Assembly: GCA_019752375.1 (NCBI GenBank)
Contig: JAIEMG010000206.1
Coordinates: forward strand, 1 to 35,646
DNA: 35,646 nucleotides
DNA from: Gemmataceae bacterium
Lineage (GTDB): Bacteria > Planctomycetota > Planctomycetia > Gemmatales > Gemmataceae
Direction: 5' to 3'
This document shows positions 16,040-26,611 of this stretch, in pieces. The notes below the pieces were generated by a model. That model searched no databases. It was not told the DNA's origin and was given only the letters and a program-made list of their open reading frames with translations. The position numbers and the translations under genes are program-made. Within the stretch, counting starts at the first letter, position 1; each line of letters opens with the position of its first letter.

Positions 16040-16345
16040 ATGCCGATCCACGACAGGACGAGAGTGCCCTCGGGGCTGTTTCACGACTTTCACCAAAGCT
16101 GGTCGATCCGCATCCAGGATGGGCTAAATGCTGGCCGACTGCCCAAGGGGGTTCGGCGCTACTGGTGGAGCAACGCGCGGCCGCGAGATGGCGACGTGCT
16201 GGCCATCGAGCGCCGCCAGCCGGCGGCGTCGCCACGATGGAACCGCCGAGCATTCGCATCGTGTGGCGCACGACCGCGGAAATCGATGCCGCTCGCGCCA
16301 ACCGCAGCGATTTTGCCTTGTCGCGCAGCGGGCCGTCGCTCAGCT
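16040..16345 (+). pseudogene. Frameshifted, truncated remnant of a DUF4058-like gene (MPIHDWTRV type)
   Basis: A good ribosome site (GGAGG at 16028-16032) precedes an ATG that opens MPIHDRTRVPSGLFHDFHQ and continues with SWSIRIQDGLNAGRLPKG. After that the family-like sequence jumps between frames: ALLVEQRAAA in another frame, DGDVLAIERRQPA back in the first, then GGVATMEPPSIRIVWRTTAE and AARANR in the other. A member of this family would go on for well over 100 residues after AARANR, but here it ends at a stop at 16343-16345. Several small indels and loss of the end make it a decayed gene. The family link is from memory of the MPIHDWTRV-FHDFH pattern and is moderately sure. Confidence 0.6.
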
Positions 16346-16384
16346 GATCGACCAGGGCCGCTAATTGCTTGTGCATGTCTCCAT

Positions 16385-16513
16385 TCAGCGCCTGCTTGCC
16401 GCGTCCGTCCCAGGCGCCGTTGCCGTGGCCTTGTCGTCCGCCGCGAACGCACCGGAGGAAGCGAAGAGCCCGACCGGGAGCGAGAACAGCAGCAGCAAAG
16501 TCCAGTGGAGCAT
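16385..16513 (-). pseudogene. Start of an exported small protein, probably frameshifted
   Basis: ATG 16513, with GGAAG seven bases upstream, opens MLHWTLLLLFSLPVGLFASS and then GAFAADDK, a convincing signal peptide. The frame stops after 42 residues at 16385. Moving by one base near 16425 gives a more protein-like continuation, GHGNGAWDGRGKQALNGDMH then KQLAALVDQLSDGPLRDKAK, down to about 16310, where it runs into the opposite-strand pseudogene at 16040-16345. I read it as a broken gene whose 3' end has been lost at that junction. It might instead be a genuine 42-residue secreted peptide. Confidence 0.45.
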
Positions 16514-16875
16514 GATGGAACTTCCGGCGAGTAAAAGTCGCGAAAATGTGTCAGGTAGGGGTTGTGGTGCGTCCGCGCGAGTCCGCTTGACGCACCGATC
16601 TGGGGAACCTACGAAGCTCCGGGCGATTTTGTCGGGCCTCGTGGAAAAGGTCGAGCTGGCCTGGGAATCAACGAATGGATCGGAAAGGCGGCGCAACCGC
16701 TTCGCCTCTGGCCTGATCGTGTTAAGAAAAGAGGTTAGTAACGCTTGCGTCGCACCGGGGAAATGAACTAACATTGGGACAAAGGCAGAGTCTCCCTTTT
16801 CAATCCTCTCGGGCCAGGGGCCCGATGTAGCGGACGATACCTATTCATTCGTTCCCTTCAATGGTGAGACGTACC
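16514..16875. other. Intergenic stretch upstream of the secreted Gly-rich protein
   Basis: No gene is recognised here. The minus strand stays open from 16514 to 16774 but without a ribosome site or protein-like character. A TTGACG at 16587-16592 has no good -10 partner. The promoter for the gene at 16876 must lie here but is not identifiable. Confidence 0.4.
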
Positions 16876-18063
16876 ATGCTAACCCTCTCTAAGCGGATCG
16901 GCAGCGCGACCCTTGCCGGGGTGGTCGCCCTGGGGTTTGCGGTTCGTGACGCTTCAGCCCAGAACCCGATGTTCCGCGTCGGGCAGGGGCAGCCGGCCGC
17001 CGGTGCGGGCGGCGTTGGCGGCGCTCGTCCCAACACGGGCGTGGGCTTCAATTTCTCGGGTTATGGCAACCCCGGCGGCCAAGGCGCTCTCGTCACCAGC
17101 CCTTACATGGCGACAATGAGCAGTAGTGGAGCGGGCAACTACAATCAGGGCGGCATCGGCGGCTACGGCAACTTCATCCTGCCGGACCCGTTCAGCGGCT
17201 ATCTGCGTGGGAGCGCGGACGTGATCAATGCCCAGGGCCAATACCTGGTCAACAGCCAGCAGTCCTTTCTGCTCAAGGAACAGGTCCGGGCCGCTCAGCT
17301 GGACAATCGCCGCCGCGCCTTCGACGAATTCCTGTACGAACGCGCCAACACACCGACCTTGAACGACCAACGCGAAATGGCCATCCGCGATGAGCTGCGT
17401 CGCAGCCGTAACGATCCGCCGTTGACCGAGATCTGGTCCGCCAAGGCCCTGAACGACTTGTTGGCCGACGCCGTCAAGCTCCAGGGCAAAAAGGTCCAGG
17501 GGCCGAATGTCCCGCTGGATGAGGAACTGCTCAAGCAGATCAATGTGAGCGCGGGCGACGGCAGCGGCAACTTCGGACTGCTCAAGGACGGCGGCAACCT
17601 GCAATGGCCGCTCGCTCTCCGCAGTCTCGAACGCGGTCAGGAAGTTCGCGACCAGCTGCAAACGCTCGTCAAGAAGGCGTACAACGAGACCAAGGACGGC
17701 AAGGCGGTTTCCGTCGAGACCTACAACGAAATCGACCGCAGCTCCAAGGCCCTCCACGACCTGCTCGTCAAGAACGTCGGCTCGGTGCCGTTCGCTCAAT
17801 ACAGCGAGGCCAAGGGCTACCTCAAGCAGCTCGACGACGCCGTCAAGGTGCTCAAGCGGCCTGGCGAGGCGAAGAACCACATCAACGGCGACCTGACGCT
17901 CAAGGGCGGCAGCGTGGCCGAGGTGGTCGAGTTCATGAACAAGCGCGGCTTGCAGTTCGCCCCGGCCACCGGCAATGCTCAGGCGGCCTACGTCGCCTTG
18001 CACCGGGCGCTGGCGGCTTACGACACTGGCGCCAACAACCTGGCTGCCGAGCGCGATCGCTAA
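16876..18063 (+). CDS. Secreted protein of unknown function with Gly-rich N-terminal region
   Basis: This 395-residue protein has a clear Sec signal peptide (MLTLSKRIGSATLAGVVALG, cleavage ASA-QN near residue 28). A Gly/Asn/Ala-rich segment (about 35-105) follows, then a helical, charged region rich in Lys, Glu and Gln that may form coiled coils (120-395). It contains no catalytic motif that I recognise. ATG 16876 is preferred over the in-frame ATG 16861 because GGTGAG (16863-16868) lies seven bases before it. It is followed by a good terminator at 18086-18125 and stands alone. It resembles the lineage-specific secreted proteins common in Gemmata-like genomes, but I cannot assign a role. Confidence 0.75.
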   Translation: MLTLSKRIGSATLAGVVALGFAVRDASAQNPMFRVGQGQPAAGAGGVGGARPNTGVGFNFSGYGNPGGQGALVTSPYMATMSSSGAGNYNQGGIGGYGNFILPDPFSGYLRGSADVINAQGQYLVNSQQSFLLKEQVRAAQLDNRRRAFDEFLYERANTPTLNDQREMAIRDELRRSRNDPPLTEIWSAKALNDLLADAVKLQGKKVQGPNVPLDEELLKQINVSAGDGSGNFGLLKDGGNLQWPLALRSLERGQEVRDQLQTLVKKAYNETKDGKAVSVETYNEIDRSSKALHDLLVKNVGSVPFAQYSEAKGYLKQLDDAVKVLKRPGEAKNHINGDLTLKGGSVAEVVEFMNKRGLQFAPATGNAQAAYVALHRALAAYDTGANNLAAERDR

Positions 18064-18085
18064 TCATCGCAGCCAACTGCGAGCC

Positions 18086-18125
18086 ACGGGCGGCGCCGAG
18101 TACCTTCGGTGCCGCCCGTTCTGTT
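18086..18125 (+). terminator. Rho-independent-type terminator
   Basis: A 14-bp stem with one G-U pair (18086-18099 with 18106-18119) around a 6-base loop is followed by TCTGTTT. It stands 23 bases after the stop of the secreted protein gene. Confidence 0.65.
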
Positions 18126-18353
18126 TGGAATTTGTACTTCTTGACCGCCCGAAGTTGCAACGCGGTGCGCGGTAGAGCCGCGCTAACCGTTAAGATCGAA
18201 CCCAGTTTCTCCAGATCGACTTTCGTCTGATATCATTTCTGCGATTAACTTTACGGAAAATCAATACGAAATCTGTTGCGCGATGCGAACCCGGCATTGC
18301 AATTGCTTCTCCCCATCCTTGTACACGTCCAGTCTCACGGATAAGGAGAAGCC

Positions 18354-18611
18354 ATGCAGGTGGAACTGCAATGCCCCGAATGCTTCCATCGGTTCACGTC
18401 TTCACTGGAAGCAACGGTTGGCGACGTGCTTGACGAGATCAACGCCGAAGGCCCCTGGTACGCCTTGGGCGACGGCGAAACCTTTGAGGACCGCATCTTC
18501 ACGCGGTTGACGGAGCAGAGTACGTTTCACTGCCCCTGCTGTCACTCCGTCGTGCCGCCCAGCGAACAAAGCCTGTGCGAGGTCTCGCGCGAGTTGCTCG
18601 CCCAGTGGTAA
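18354..18611 (+). CDS. Small zinc-ribbon protein
   Basis: This 85-residue protein has an excellent ribosome site (AAGGAG at 18343-18348, five bases before the ATG). Two CxxC knuckles frame it: C7/C10 (CPEC) and C60/C63 (CPCC, followed by His64), as in a zinc ribbon. Between them lies an acidic segment (DVLDEINAEGPWYALGDGET). Such small proteins bind nucleic acid or act as adaptors, but nothing in the sequence says which. It is not close enough to other genes to form an operon. The opening QCPECFHRF resembles the zinc ribbons in many planctomycete small proteins. Confidence 0.75.
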   Translation: MQVELQCPECFHRFTSSLEATVGDVLDEINAEGPWYALGDGETFEDRIFTRLTEQSTFHCPCCHSVVPPSEQSLCEVSRELLAQW

Positions 18612-18684
18612 GGCAATCGGCAGGAGCAGACTTACCTGCCGCCACCCTTGGCCCCATGTGAAGACTAGGCCAGGAAGTCCCTTT

Positions 18685-18814
18685 GGCGAGCGTCGAGGCG
18701 TTAGCCCGACGTGTCTGGGTGCAGGCCACGACCGGCTTTTGACGCTGTCCACGTCGGGCTTACGCCTCGACGCTCGCCGTCTACACACGTCGGGCTTACG
18801 CCTCGACGCTCGCC
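18685..18814. repeat. Three copies of a 29-bp intergenic repeat, one inverted
   Basis: A 29-base unit (GGCGAGCGTCGAGGCGTTAG then CCCGACGTG) at 18685-18713 is repeated in the reverse sense at 18750-18778 and 18786-18814, with one A/G (T/C) difference. The first and second copies can form a long stem around a 36-base loop. The CGTTAGCCCGACG word also lies inverted at 35-47. It lies between the convergent Zn-ribbon and glnS genes. Confidence 0.85.
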
Positions 18815-18858
18815 CGGAAACTGATTTTTTTGTCGTTCGCCTGACGGTCGAAATCCAC

Positions 18859-18884
18859 GCCCCGCCGCGGGACGGCGGGGCTTT

Positions 18885-18885
<1 letters not shown>
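18859..18885. terminator. Hairpin between glnS and the Zn-ribbon gene
   Basis: GCCCCGCCG (18859-18867) pairs with CGGCGGGGC (18873-18881), followed on the plus strand by TTTT. The stem lies right after the glnS stop. The T-run favours plus-strand termination, so it may stop read-through towards glnS and slow glnS transcripts too. Confidence 0.55.
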
Positions 18886-20600
<1,715 letters not shown>

Positions 20601-20660
20601 GCTTTTCGTTCCTCGTTGCGAACCTATTCTTGCGGCTTGGGGAGGAGATTTGCGTGTGCT

Positions 20661-20951
20661 TCACAGCGACACAGCGTCTCGCAGAATGTTCGCTTCCAAA
20701 TACGGACTCAAGCCGCCCTCGGCAACCACGTCCACCTGGCAACCCAGGAGGCTTGCTAACTCCTGCTCGAACCCGGCCTGGTCCAGGAGGCTCCGGCCAG
20801 GCTCAAAATCGACGAGTACATCCACGTCACTGCCCGCTCCGGCGTCGCCGCGTGCCACAGAGCCAAACAAGCGCACCCGGCAGATTCCGTACCGACTCGC
20901 CAGACGCAGAATATCGTCCCGCCGGCGTCGGACCTGTTCCAGGCGGTTCAT
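20661..20951 (-). CDS. MNT-type minimal nucleotidyltransferase (MntA-like antitoxin family)
   Basis: This 96-residue protein is a polymerase-beta-fold minimal nucleotidyltransferase. It has the G-S-X10-D-X-D signature (G30-S31, D42 and D44 in SDVDVLVDF) and a third acidic residue D74 in CQVDVV. Relatives such as MntA usually neutralise a neighbouring HEPN (HepT) RNase by adding AMP. Here no HEPN gene follows; glnS does. The partner upstream is a 57-residue protein that does not look like HEPN. ATG 20951 is chosen because GGAGG lies five bases upstream; a TTG four codons earlier is possible. With all three acidic residues present it should be active. Confidence 0.88.
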   Translation of the reverse strand: MNRLEQVRRRRDDILRLASRYGICRVRLFGSVARGDAGAGSDVDVLVDFEPGRSLLDQAGFEQELASLLGCQVDVVAEGGLSPYLEANILRDAVSL

Positions 20952-20972
20952 GCGAACCTCCAATTCGACGCT

Positions 20973-21146
20973 TCACTGATTTTGGGTCAACACGGCAAAT
21001 CTCACACCGGCGTCCCGCAGGGCGTTGACCGCTTCCTCACTGAGCACGTAAGTCCGGTTTGGCAACACCATACCAGGGGAATGCCGCAACAGGATTGGCA
21101 AGGCCCGCGCCTCCTCCCCGATTGACATCTGGACGACGACTTTCAT
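20973..21146 (-). CDS. 57-residue protein of unknown function upstream of the MNT gene
   Basis: The reading frame encodes MKVVVQMSIGEEARALPILL, then RHSPGMVLPNRTYVLSEEAV and NALRDAGVRFAVLTQNQ. GGGGA lies six bases before the ATG, and the stop is 21 bases before the MNT start, so the pair reads as an operon. The protein has a beta-strand start, a short helix, and a conserved-looking RHSPGMVLPNRTYVLSEEA centre. I recognise no known family. It is too short for a HEPN toxin. By position it could be a toxin, antitoxin partner or regulator of the nucleotidyltransferase. Confidence 0.7.
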   Translation of the reverse strand: MKVVVQMSIGEEARALPILLRHSPGMVLPNRTYVLSEEAVNALRDAGVRFAVLTQNQ

Positions 21147-21213
21147 CTCAATTCCCCTTGAGAGTTCACCTAGTTTCTCTCAAGTCCCGGTGCCAAGCAA
21201 GGCGTGTTGAACG

Positions 21214-22773
21214 TCATGCTTTTCCCCGCGCCAGTGAAATCCTCGCCACGCACCGTTCCTTGCCCAGCAGCGCCATGCTCTCGTACAGCCCGAAGCCGAT
21301 CGCCTTGCCGGTCGTCGCCACGCGCAGCGCGTGGATGATCTGCGGCGGCTCGATCTTCTCCGCTTGCACGAAGTCTTGCAGCAGCTTCTCCAGCGATGCG
21401 GCATCGAATGCCGAGGCCGTCGACAGGCGCTCGGCAAACTTCCGCAACAGGCCGACCGCTTCCGGCGGCTTGCGGATGCGCTTCTCGAACGCGGCTTCGT
21501 CGTACGCCAGCTGGTCGTCGGCCACGAAGAAGTCGGCGTAGTCGAGCACGTCGCCCGCGGTCTTGATGCGGTCGCCGGCAGCGCGGACGATCTCCATCAC
21601 CGTCTGCTTCGCCTCGGCTGAGGGCGGCGATGCGATCAACTTGGCACGCTCGAGGTACGGCAGCGCCATCGCGGTCTTTTCCTCGACCGGCAGCCGCTGC
21701 ATGTAGCGCTCCTGGAACGCGAACAGCTTCTTCGGGTCGAAGCTGGCCGGTGCACTGTTGACGCGTTCCAGCGAGAACAACTCGATCATCTTTTCGCGCG
21801 TGAACTCTTCCGTCTTGTCGTCCAGCGACCAGCCGAGCAGCACCAGGTAATTGAGGATCGCGTCCGGCAAATAGCCCACTTCGCGGAAGAAGTCCACGAT
21901 CACGGGGTTGAACGTGTCGGCACTGGTCGTCAGTCCGATCTTCTGGGCAATCGCCTGACCGTGGTCGTACACCTTCTTGAAATCGGGGTTCTTCAGGTAC
22001 TGGGCAATCTTGCGCTTGCTCAGCTTGTTCTTGCTGCCCGGCTCGGCCACGAACGGCAAGTGCGCGTACTCCGGGCGCGGGATGCCCAGGCCGTCCACGA
22101 TGAAGATCTGCCGGGCCGTGTTCGACAGGTGCTCTTCAGCGCGGATGACGTGCGTGATCTTCATGTCGTGGTCGTCCACGACGTTGGCCAGGTTGTAGAG
22201 GCACGAGCCATCGGTACGCTGGATGACGTGGTCCTGCTCGGTGACCCACTCCACGACCATGTCGCCGCGAATGTGGTCGTGAAACCGGCACGTGCCTTCG
22301 CGCGGCATCTTGAGACGAACGACGCCCTTGCGTCCCTCGGCCTCCAAGGCCGCACGCTGGGCCGGCGTCTCGGCCATCCACTTGCGGCTGTAGAGAAAGG
22401 ACCCCTTCGCTTTCTCGGCGGCCTCGCGTTCGGCCTTCACCTCTTCGGGCTTGGCGTAATCCCAGTAGGCCAGGCCCTTGTCGAGCAGCGTCTTCACCGC
22501 GGCCTGGTAGCGATCGAGCCGCTGCGATTGGTAATAGGGCCCGTGCGGGCCCCCGACGTCGGCGCCCTCGTCCCAGGTCATGCCGAGCCAGCGGAAGCCG
22601 TCGAGGATCGGCTGTAGCGCTTCTTTGACGTTGCGCTCCGCGTCCGTGTCGTCGATGCGCAGGATGAACTGGCCGCCGTGTTTCTTGGCGAACAGCCAGT
22701 TGAACAGCGCCGTGCGGACGCCGCCGATGTGCAGATAGCCCGTCGGACTCGGGGCGAAACGTGTGCGAACCAT
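21214..22773 (-). CDS. gltX: Glutamyl-tRNA synthetase
   Basis: This class I synthetase attaches glutamate to tRNA-Glu. It has 519 residues, the usual length. The HIGH motif appears as H15-I-G-G18 in [19 protein letters not shown] (quoted up to 19 residues), and the KMSKS motif as KLSKRK near 250-255. The catalytic domain and the helical anticodon-binding domain (to RISLARGKA at the end) are complete. Because glnS is present nearby, it is probably the discriminating type, although specificity cannot be proved from sequence. A 67-base gap leads into the 57-aa/MNT/glnS genes, all in the same direction. A TATAAT on the minus strand at 22893-22898 may be its -10 box, with no good -35. Confidence 0.97.
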   Translation of the reverse strand: MVRTRFAPSPTGYLHIGGVRTALFNWLFAKKHGGQFILRIDDTDAERNVKEALQPILDGFRWLGMTWDEGADVGGPHGPYYQSQRLDRYQAAVKTLLDKGLAYWDYAKPEEVKAEREAAEKAKGSFLYSRKWMAETPAQRAALEAEGRKGVVRLKMPREGTCRFHDHIRGDMVVEWVTEQDHVIQRTDGSCLYNLANVVDDHDMKITHVIRAEEHLSNTARQIFIVDGLGIPRPEYAHLPFVAEPGSKNKLSKRKIAQYLKNPDFKKVYDHGQAIAQKIGLTTSADTFNPVIVDFFREVGYLPDAILNYLVLLGWSLDDKTEEFTREKMIELFSLERVNSAPASFDPKKLFAFQERYMQRLPVEEKTAMALPYLERAKLIASPPSAEAKQTVMEIVRAAGDRIKTAGDVLDYADFFVADDQLAYDEAAFEKRIRKPPEAVGLLRKFAERLSTASAFDAASLEKLLQDFVQAEKIEPPQIIHALRVATTGKAIGFGLYESMALLGKERCVARISLARGKA

Positions 22774-22794
22774 GGTCCTCCCTGCGGCAAGACT

Positions 22795-22872
22795 GGCGAG
22801 CGGGGGACGTCAGTCCCCTGAGAATCCCTCAGCAAAATGGGCGGCCTCAGGGGGCTGACGCCCCCGCTCGCC
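22795..22872. repeat. 27/28-bp near-perfect foldback upstream of gltX
   Basis: The arms 22795-22822 and 22846-22872 (start GGCGAGCGGGGGACGTCAG) pair with one bulge and one G-U, around a 23-base loop. It shares GGCGAGCG with the repeat at 18685 and GCGAGCGGGG with the core at 11187. It would be in the 5' leader if gltX starts at the TATAAT near 22893. Confidence 0.8.
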
Positions 22873-22918
22873 GGGAATAACGAATGACCTCAATTATATG
22901 GATAATACTCAATACTCG

Positions 22919-23066
22919 TTCCCAAGCTCCGGCTTGGGAATGCACGACCGAGAAGCTCCGGCTTCTCGGAACTCGACGCTACAGGGCGGCGTCAAGTCGC
23001 GCCAGCCATGCACGGCGAGAAGCTGGAGCTTCTCGGCCGTGCGTACCCAAGCCGGAGCTTGGGTAC
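22919..23066. repeat. Cluster of four palindromes between gltX and leuS
   Basis: Palindromes at 22919-22940 (TTCCCAAGCTCCGGCTTGGG with AA), 22948-22969 (CCGAGAAGCTCCGGCTTCTC with GG), 23016-23035 (CGAGAAGCTGGAGCTTCTCG) and 23043-23066 (GTACCCAAGCCGGAGCTTGG with GTAC) form two pairs in mirror order, so the outer two and the inner two also pair with each other. The same words recur at 30388-30437. The whole is a compound foldback. Confidence 0.8.
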
Positions 23067-23221
23067 GAGGGGTTTGACCGCGGTTCTGTGCTACGCCGCG
23101 CCGAACGTCCGAACCGGTTCGCGTGTCGTTCCTACGTCGTTTCGCCTTGTCGTTGACGCTATTTCCGGCGCCAGATACCTTACCCTTTTGCGGAGCCTCT
23201 TTCCGGAGACAGGTCGCAATC

Positions 23222-26200
23222 ATGCCGACGTATAATCCCAAGGCCATCGAGCCGCGCTGGCAGCGCTACTGGCTGGAGCACAAGACCTTCAGCACGCCTG
23301 ATTTCTCCGACAAACCCAAGCGCTACGTCCTCGACATGTTTCCCTATCCATCGGGTTCCGGGCTGCACGTCGGCCATCCGGAAGGCTATACCGCAACCGA
23401 CATCCTGTGCCGATTCCATCGCATGCGCGGCCAGCACGTCCTGCACCCGATGGGCTGGGATGCTTTCGGCCTGCCCGCGGAGCAGTACGCCATCCAGACC
23501 GGCACCCACCCGGCCGAGACGACGCAGAACAACATCGCCAACTTTCGCCGGCAGATCCAGATGCTCGGCTTCAGCTACGACTGGGACCGCGAGGTCGATA
23601 CCACCGACCCGGGCTACTACAAGTGGACGCAGTGGATCTTCCTGCAGATCTTCGACACCTGGTACGACGCCGACCAGAAGAAGGGCCGCCCAATCGCCGA
23701 GCTGCCGATCCCGCCGGAAGTCCGCACCGCGGGCGAAGACGCCGTGCGCCGCTACCAGGACAGCAAGCGGCTGGCCTATCAAGCCGAAATGGCCGTGAAC
23801 TGGTGCCCGGCCCTGGGCACCGTGCTGGCCAACGAAGAGGTGCAGGACGGCAAATCGGAACGCGGCGGCCATCCGGTCGAGCGCCGTCCCTTGCGGCAAT
23901 GGCTGCTGCGCATCACCGCCTACGCGGAACGGTTGCTGGCCGACCTGGCCCTGGTGGACTGGCCCGAGCCGATCAAAAAGATGCAGCGCGACTGGATCGG
24001 CCGCTCCGAAGGCGCCGAGGTGGACTTCAAGCTGGCGAACCCACCCGCGAGTGAGTCCGAAACCATCCGCGTCTTCACCACGCGTCCCGACACCCTGTTC
24101 GGCGCCACCTACATGGTGCTGGCGCCCGAGCACCCGCTGGTGGCGAAGATCACGACCACTGCGCAGCGCGATGCGGTGACGAAGTACCAGGCCGACGCTG
24201 CCCGCAAGAGTGACATGGAGCGCACGGAGCTGGCCAAGAAGAAGACGGGTGTCTTCACCGGCGCCTTTGCGATCAACCCGGTCAACAATCAGAAGATCCC
24301 GATCTGGATCGCCGACTACGTGCTGAGCACCTACGGCACCGGCGCCATCATGGCGGTGCCGGCCCACGACGAGCGCGACTTCGCCTTCGCCCGACAGTTC
24401 CATCTGGCGATCCGCACGGTGGTGATGCCGCCGACCAAGTGGTTGGAAGAGACGAGCGTCTTCGCGGCCTGCAAGAACCTGGACAAGGAGCCGGGCGGCT
24501 CGCTGGAAGGCGTCGCCCCGCCCGCAGCCGGCAGCAGCTTCGAGCAGCCGCAAACGATGTCGGAACGCACCATCCGACTCCTGGGCAAGGCGAGCCGGGT
24601 CTGGGAGAAGTTCCATCACGATCCGCTGCGCGTGACGGAATTCCTCTATCGCGAAAGCGCCGACCAGTTCGACGAGGTCTACACCGACGACGGCATCGCT
24701 TTCAACTCGGGCTCGTTCGACGGCCTGCCGACACCGGAATTCAAGCAAAAGATCGCGGCATGGCTGGAGGAGCGTGGCGTGGGCGCGCGCAAGATCAACT
24801 ACAAGCTGCGCGACTGGCTGTTCAGCCGGCAGCGCTACTGGGGCGAGCCGTTCCCGATCCTGCACGAACTGGACGACAAGGGCCAGCCCACGGGCCTGGT
24901 GCGCGCGCTGACCGCCGACGAGCTGCCGTTGACGTTGCCGGACATGCAGGACTATCGCCCGTCGGGCCGTCCGGAGCCGCCGCTGGGCAAGGCCCGCGAT
25001 TGGATTCACGTGACGCGTGACGGCAAGCGCTACCTGCGCGAGACGAACACGATGCCGCAATGGGCCGGCAGCTGCTGGTACTACCTGCGCTACCTGGACC
25101 CGCACAACAACGAGATGCTGTGCGATCCCGCCAAGGCCAAGCACTGGCTGCCGGTGGACCTGTACGTCGGCGGCGCCGAGCATGCCGTGCTGCATCTGCT
25201 GTACTCGCGCTTCTGGCACAAGGTGCTCTTCGACCGCGGCCACGTCCACACGCCGGAGCCGTTTTACAAGCTGATCAACCAGGGCATGATCCTGGGGGAG
25301 ACGCGCTACTATCCCAGTAATGACGACGTGGAAGATGCAATGCGGGGCGGCGGCTCCAAGGAGCTGCGGACGGCCTATACCGTGGCGAAAGCCGCCAATA
25401 CCGAGCTGTTCGTTGCGGAAGACGACGTGGCGCCGCGCGACGGCAAGTACTTCTGGAAGCGCGATCCATCGGTGCAGTTGACGGCACGCGCGGACAAGAT
25501 GTCCAAGGCCCGCGGCAACGTCATCAACCCGGATTTTGTCGTCAACGGCGACGAGAAGACCAACGGCTACGGTGCCGACAGCCTGCGTCTGTTCGAAATG
25601 TTCATGGGCCCGCTGGAGGCGGTCAAGCCCTGGAGCATGGCGGGCGTCGAGGGCGTCTACCGCTTCCTGAGCCGGGTCTGGCGCATGATCGTTGACGACC
25701 GCGCCGAGACGATGCAGCTTGCCGCCGCCGTGAAGGATGCCGAGCCCGATCGCGAGACCCTGCGATTGCTGCACCGCACAATCCAGAAGGTGACGGAGGA
25801 TCTGGAAGCGCAACCAATCCCGCGTTTCAACACCGCGATTGCCGCGATGATGGAGTTCACCAACCACTTGACGCGCCAGGAAGTCCGCCCGCGCTCCGTG
25901 CTGAGCCCCTTCGTACTGTTGCTGAGCCCGTTCGCGCCGCACATTGCCGAGGAGTTGTGGCACGCCCTGGGCCACAAGGACACGCTGGCCTACGAGCCGT
26001 GGCCCACATTCGATCCGGCGTTGACGAAGGCCGAAGAGATGGAGGTGCCGGTGCAGGTCAACGGCAAGCTGCGCACCCGCCTGATGGTGCCGCCGGACAT
26101 CGACAGCGCCAGCCTGGAAAAGCTGGCACTGGCGGACGAAAAGGTGAAGGCGTCGCTGGAAGGCAAGCAGGTGCGCAAGGTCATCATTCCGCCGAAGGGA

Positions 26201-26230
26201 AACAAGCTGGTCAACATCGTGGTGGGATGA
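23222..26230 (+). CDS. leuS: Leucyl-tRNA synthetase
   Basis: This class I synthetase attaches leucine to tRNA-Leu and edits misacylated tRNA in its CP1 domain. It has 1002 residues, longer than the roughly 860 of E. coli. The HIGH motif is H49-V-G-H52 ([14 protein letters not shown]), the editing region is in the middle third, and the KMSKS motif is K759-M-S-K-A763 with Ala in place of the last Ser. A C-terminal anticodon and tRNA-recognition domain ([17 protein letters not shown]) is present. ATG 23222 starts the typical [17 protein letters not shown]; the frame stays open upstream to 23123 but the extra part is not protein-like. It is divergent from gltX. Confidence 0.97.
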   Translation: MPTYNPKAIEPRWQRYWLEHKTFSTPDFSDKPKRYVLDMFPYPSGSGLHVGHPEGYTATDILCRFHRMRGQHVLHPMGWDAFGLPAEQYAIQTGTHPAETTQNNIANFRRQIQMLGFSYDWDREVDTTDPGYYKWTQWIFLQIFDTWYDADQKKGRPIAELPIPPEVRTAGEDAVRRYQDSKRLAYQAEMAVNWCPALGTVLANEEVQDGKSERGGHPVERRPLRQWLLRITAYAERLLADLALVDWPEPIKKMQRDWIGRSEGAEVDFKLANPPASESETIRVFTTRPDTLFGATYMVLAPEHPLVAKITTTAQRDAVTKYQADAARKSDMERTELAKKKTGVFTGAFAINPVNNQKIPIWIADYVLSTYGTGAIMAVPAHDERDFAFARQFHLAIRTVVMPPTKWLEETSVFAACKNLDKEPGGSLEGVAPPAAGSSFEQPQTMSERTIRLLGKASRVWEKFHHDPLRVTEFLYRESADQFDEVYTDDGIAFNSGSFDGLPTPEFKQKIAAWLEERGVGARKINYKLRDWLFSRQRYWGEPFPILHELDDKGQPTGLVRALTADELPLTLPDMQDYRPSGRPEPPLGKARDWIHVTRDGKRYLRETNTMPQWAGSCWYYLRYLDPHNNEMLCDPAKAKHWLPVDLYVGGAEHAVLHLLYSRFWHKVLFDRGHVHTPEPFYKLINQGMILGETRYYPSNDDVEDAMRGGGSKELRTAYTVAKAANTELFVAEDDVAPRDGKYFWKRDPSVQLTARADKMSKARGNVINPDFVVNGDEKTNGYGADSLRLFEMFMGPLEAVKPWSMAGVEGVYRFLSRVWRMIVDDRAETMQLAAAVKDAEPDRETLRLLHRTIQKVTEDLEAQPIPRFNTAIAAMMEFTNHLTRQEVRPRSVLSPFVLLLSPFAPHIAEELWHALGHKDTLAYEPWPTFDPALTKAEEMEVPVQVNGKLRTRLMVPPDIDSASLEKLALADEKVKASLEGKQVRKVIIPPKGNKLVNIVVG

Positions 26231-26244
26231 TGGTGGACCGAATT

Positions 26245-26309
26245 GTAGGGTCCGCTGTGCGGACCGATTGCACGATTGCGGGATGATCGGTCCGCACAGC
26301 GGACCCTAC
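26245..26309. repeat. 24-bp perfect foldback after leuS
   Basis: Bases 26245-26268 (GTAGGGTCCGCTGTGCGGAC then CGAT) and 26286-26309 are exact reverse complements around 17 bases. Each arm has a smaller palindrome TCCGC-TGT-GCGGA. It lies between the convergent leuS and antitoxin-like genes and may act as a two-way terminator. Confidence 0.85.
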
Positions 26310-26335
26310 GGAGTTATCCACGACGACCGCTTCCA

Positions 26336-26500
26336 TCATCGTTCCCGATCTTCACGGACCAGGGTGGCACTGTCCGGCATCTCGCCGTACTTGGCGAAGA
26401 GCCGCTGGCGAAGCAAATCGATGCACGCCACTGCCTGGACTCGTCGGGCTCTTTCGTCTTGGCCGAATAGGTCGTCGGAAATGGTCAACGTCTGGCTCAT
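26336..26500 (-). CDS. Small antitoxin-like protein, probably shortened in the middle
   Basis: This 54-residue protein begins MSQTLTISDDLF, the typical start of short VapB/AbrB-like antitoxins that precede PIN toxins in planctomycetes, and ends IDLLRQRLFAKYGEMPDSATLVREDRER, which matches (by memory) the tail of the same small proteins (quoted 28 residues apart, in two pieces: IDLLRQRLFAKYG and EMPDSATLVREDRER). The helix that normally joins these two parts is nearly absent, so I suspect an in-frame deletion. AGGAG lies nine bases before the ATG. No toxin gene lies next to it; leuS and a foldback do. The gene could be an orphan antitoxin or a remnant. Confidence 0.55.
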   Translation of the reverse strand: MSQTLTISDDLFGQDERARRVQAVACIDLLRQRLFAKYGEMPDSATLVREDRER

Positions 26501-26611
26501 CGGACGATGCTCCTGATCTTGCGTCAACTTCTCTCGTGACCCCGTGGTCGCAGTATTATACAGTGGACTCAGGACCGATTCCGCGCCGGTTCTCAACCAC
26601 TCGAACATGCC

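Larger units (their letters stand above)
22774..23221. other. 448-base divergent region between gltX and leuS
   Basis: It contains the two foldbacks listed separately and an AT-rich block (22891-22916) with a minus-strand TATAAT. No gene is seen. The frame before leuS stays open back to 23123 without a ribosome site. Confidence 0.6.

Noticed and set aside
15892..16534. Longer plus-strand genes covering the DUF4058-like remnant
   Set aside because: Neither overlapping frame is protein-like over its length; only pieces of each match the family, so a frameshifted remnant fits better.
23180..25975. 931-codon open frame opposite leuS
   Set aside because: Antisense shadow of a conserved synthetase gene.
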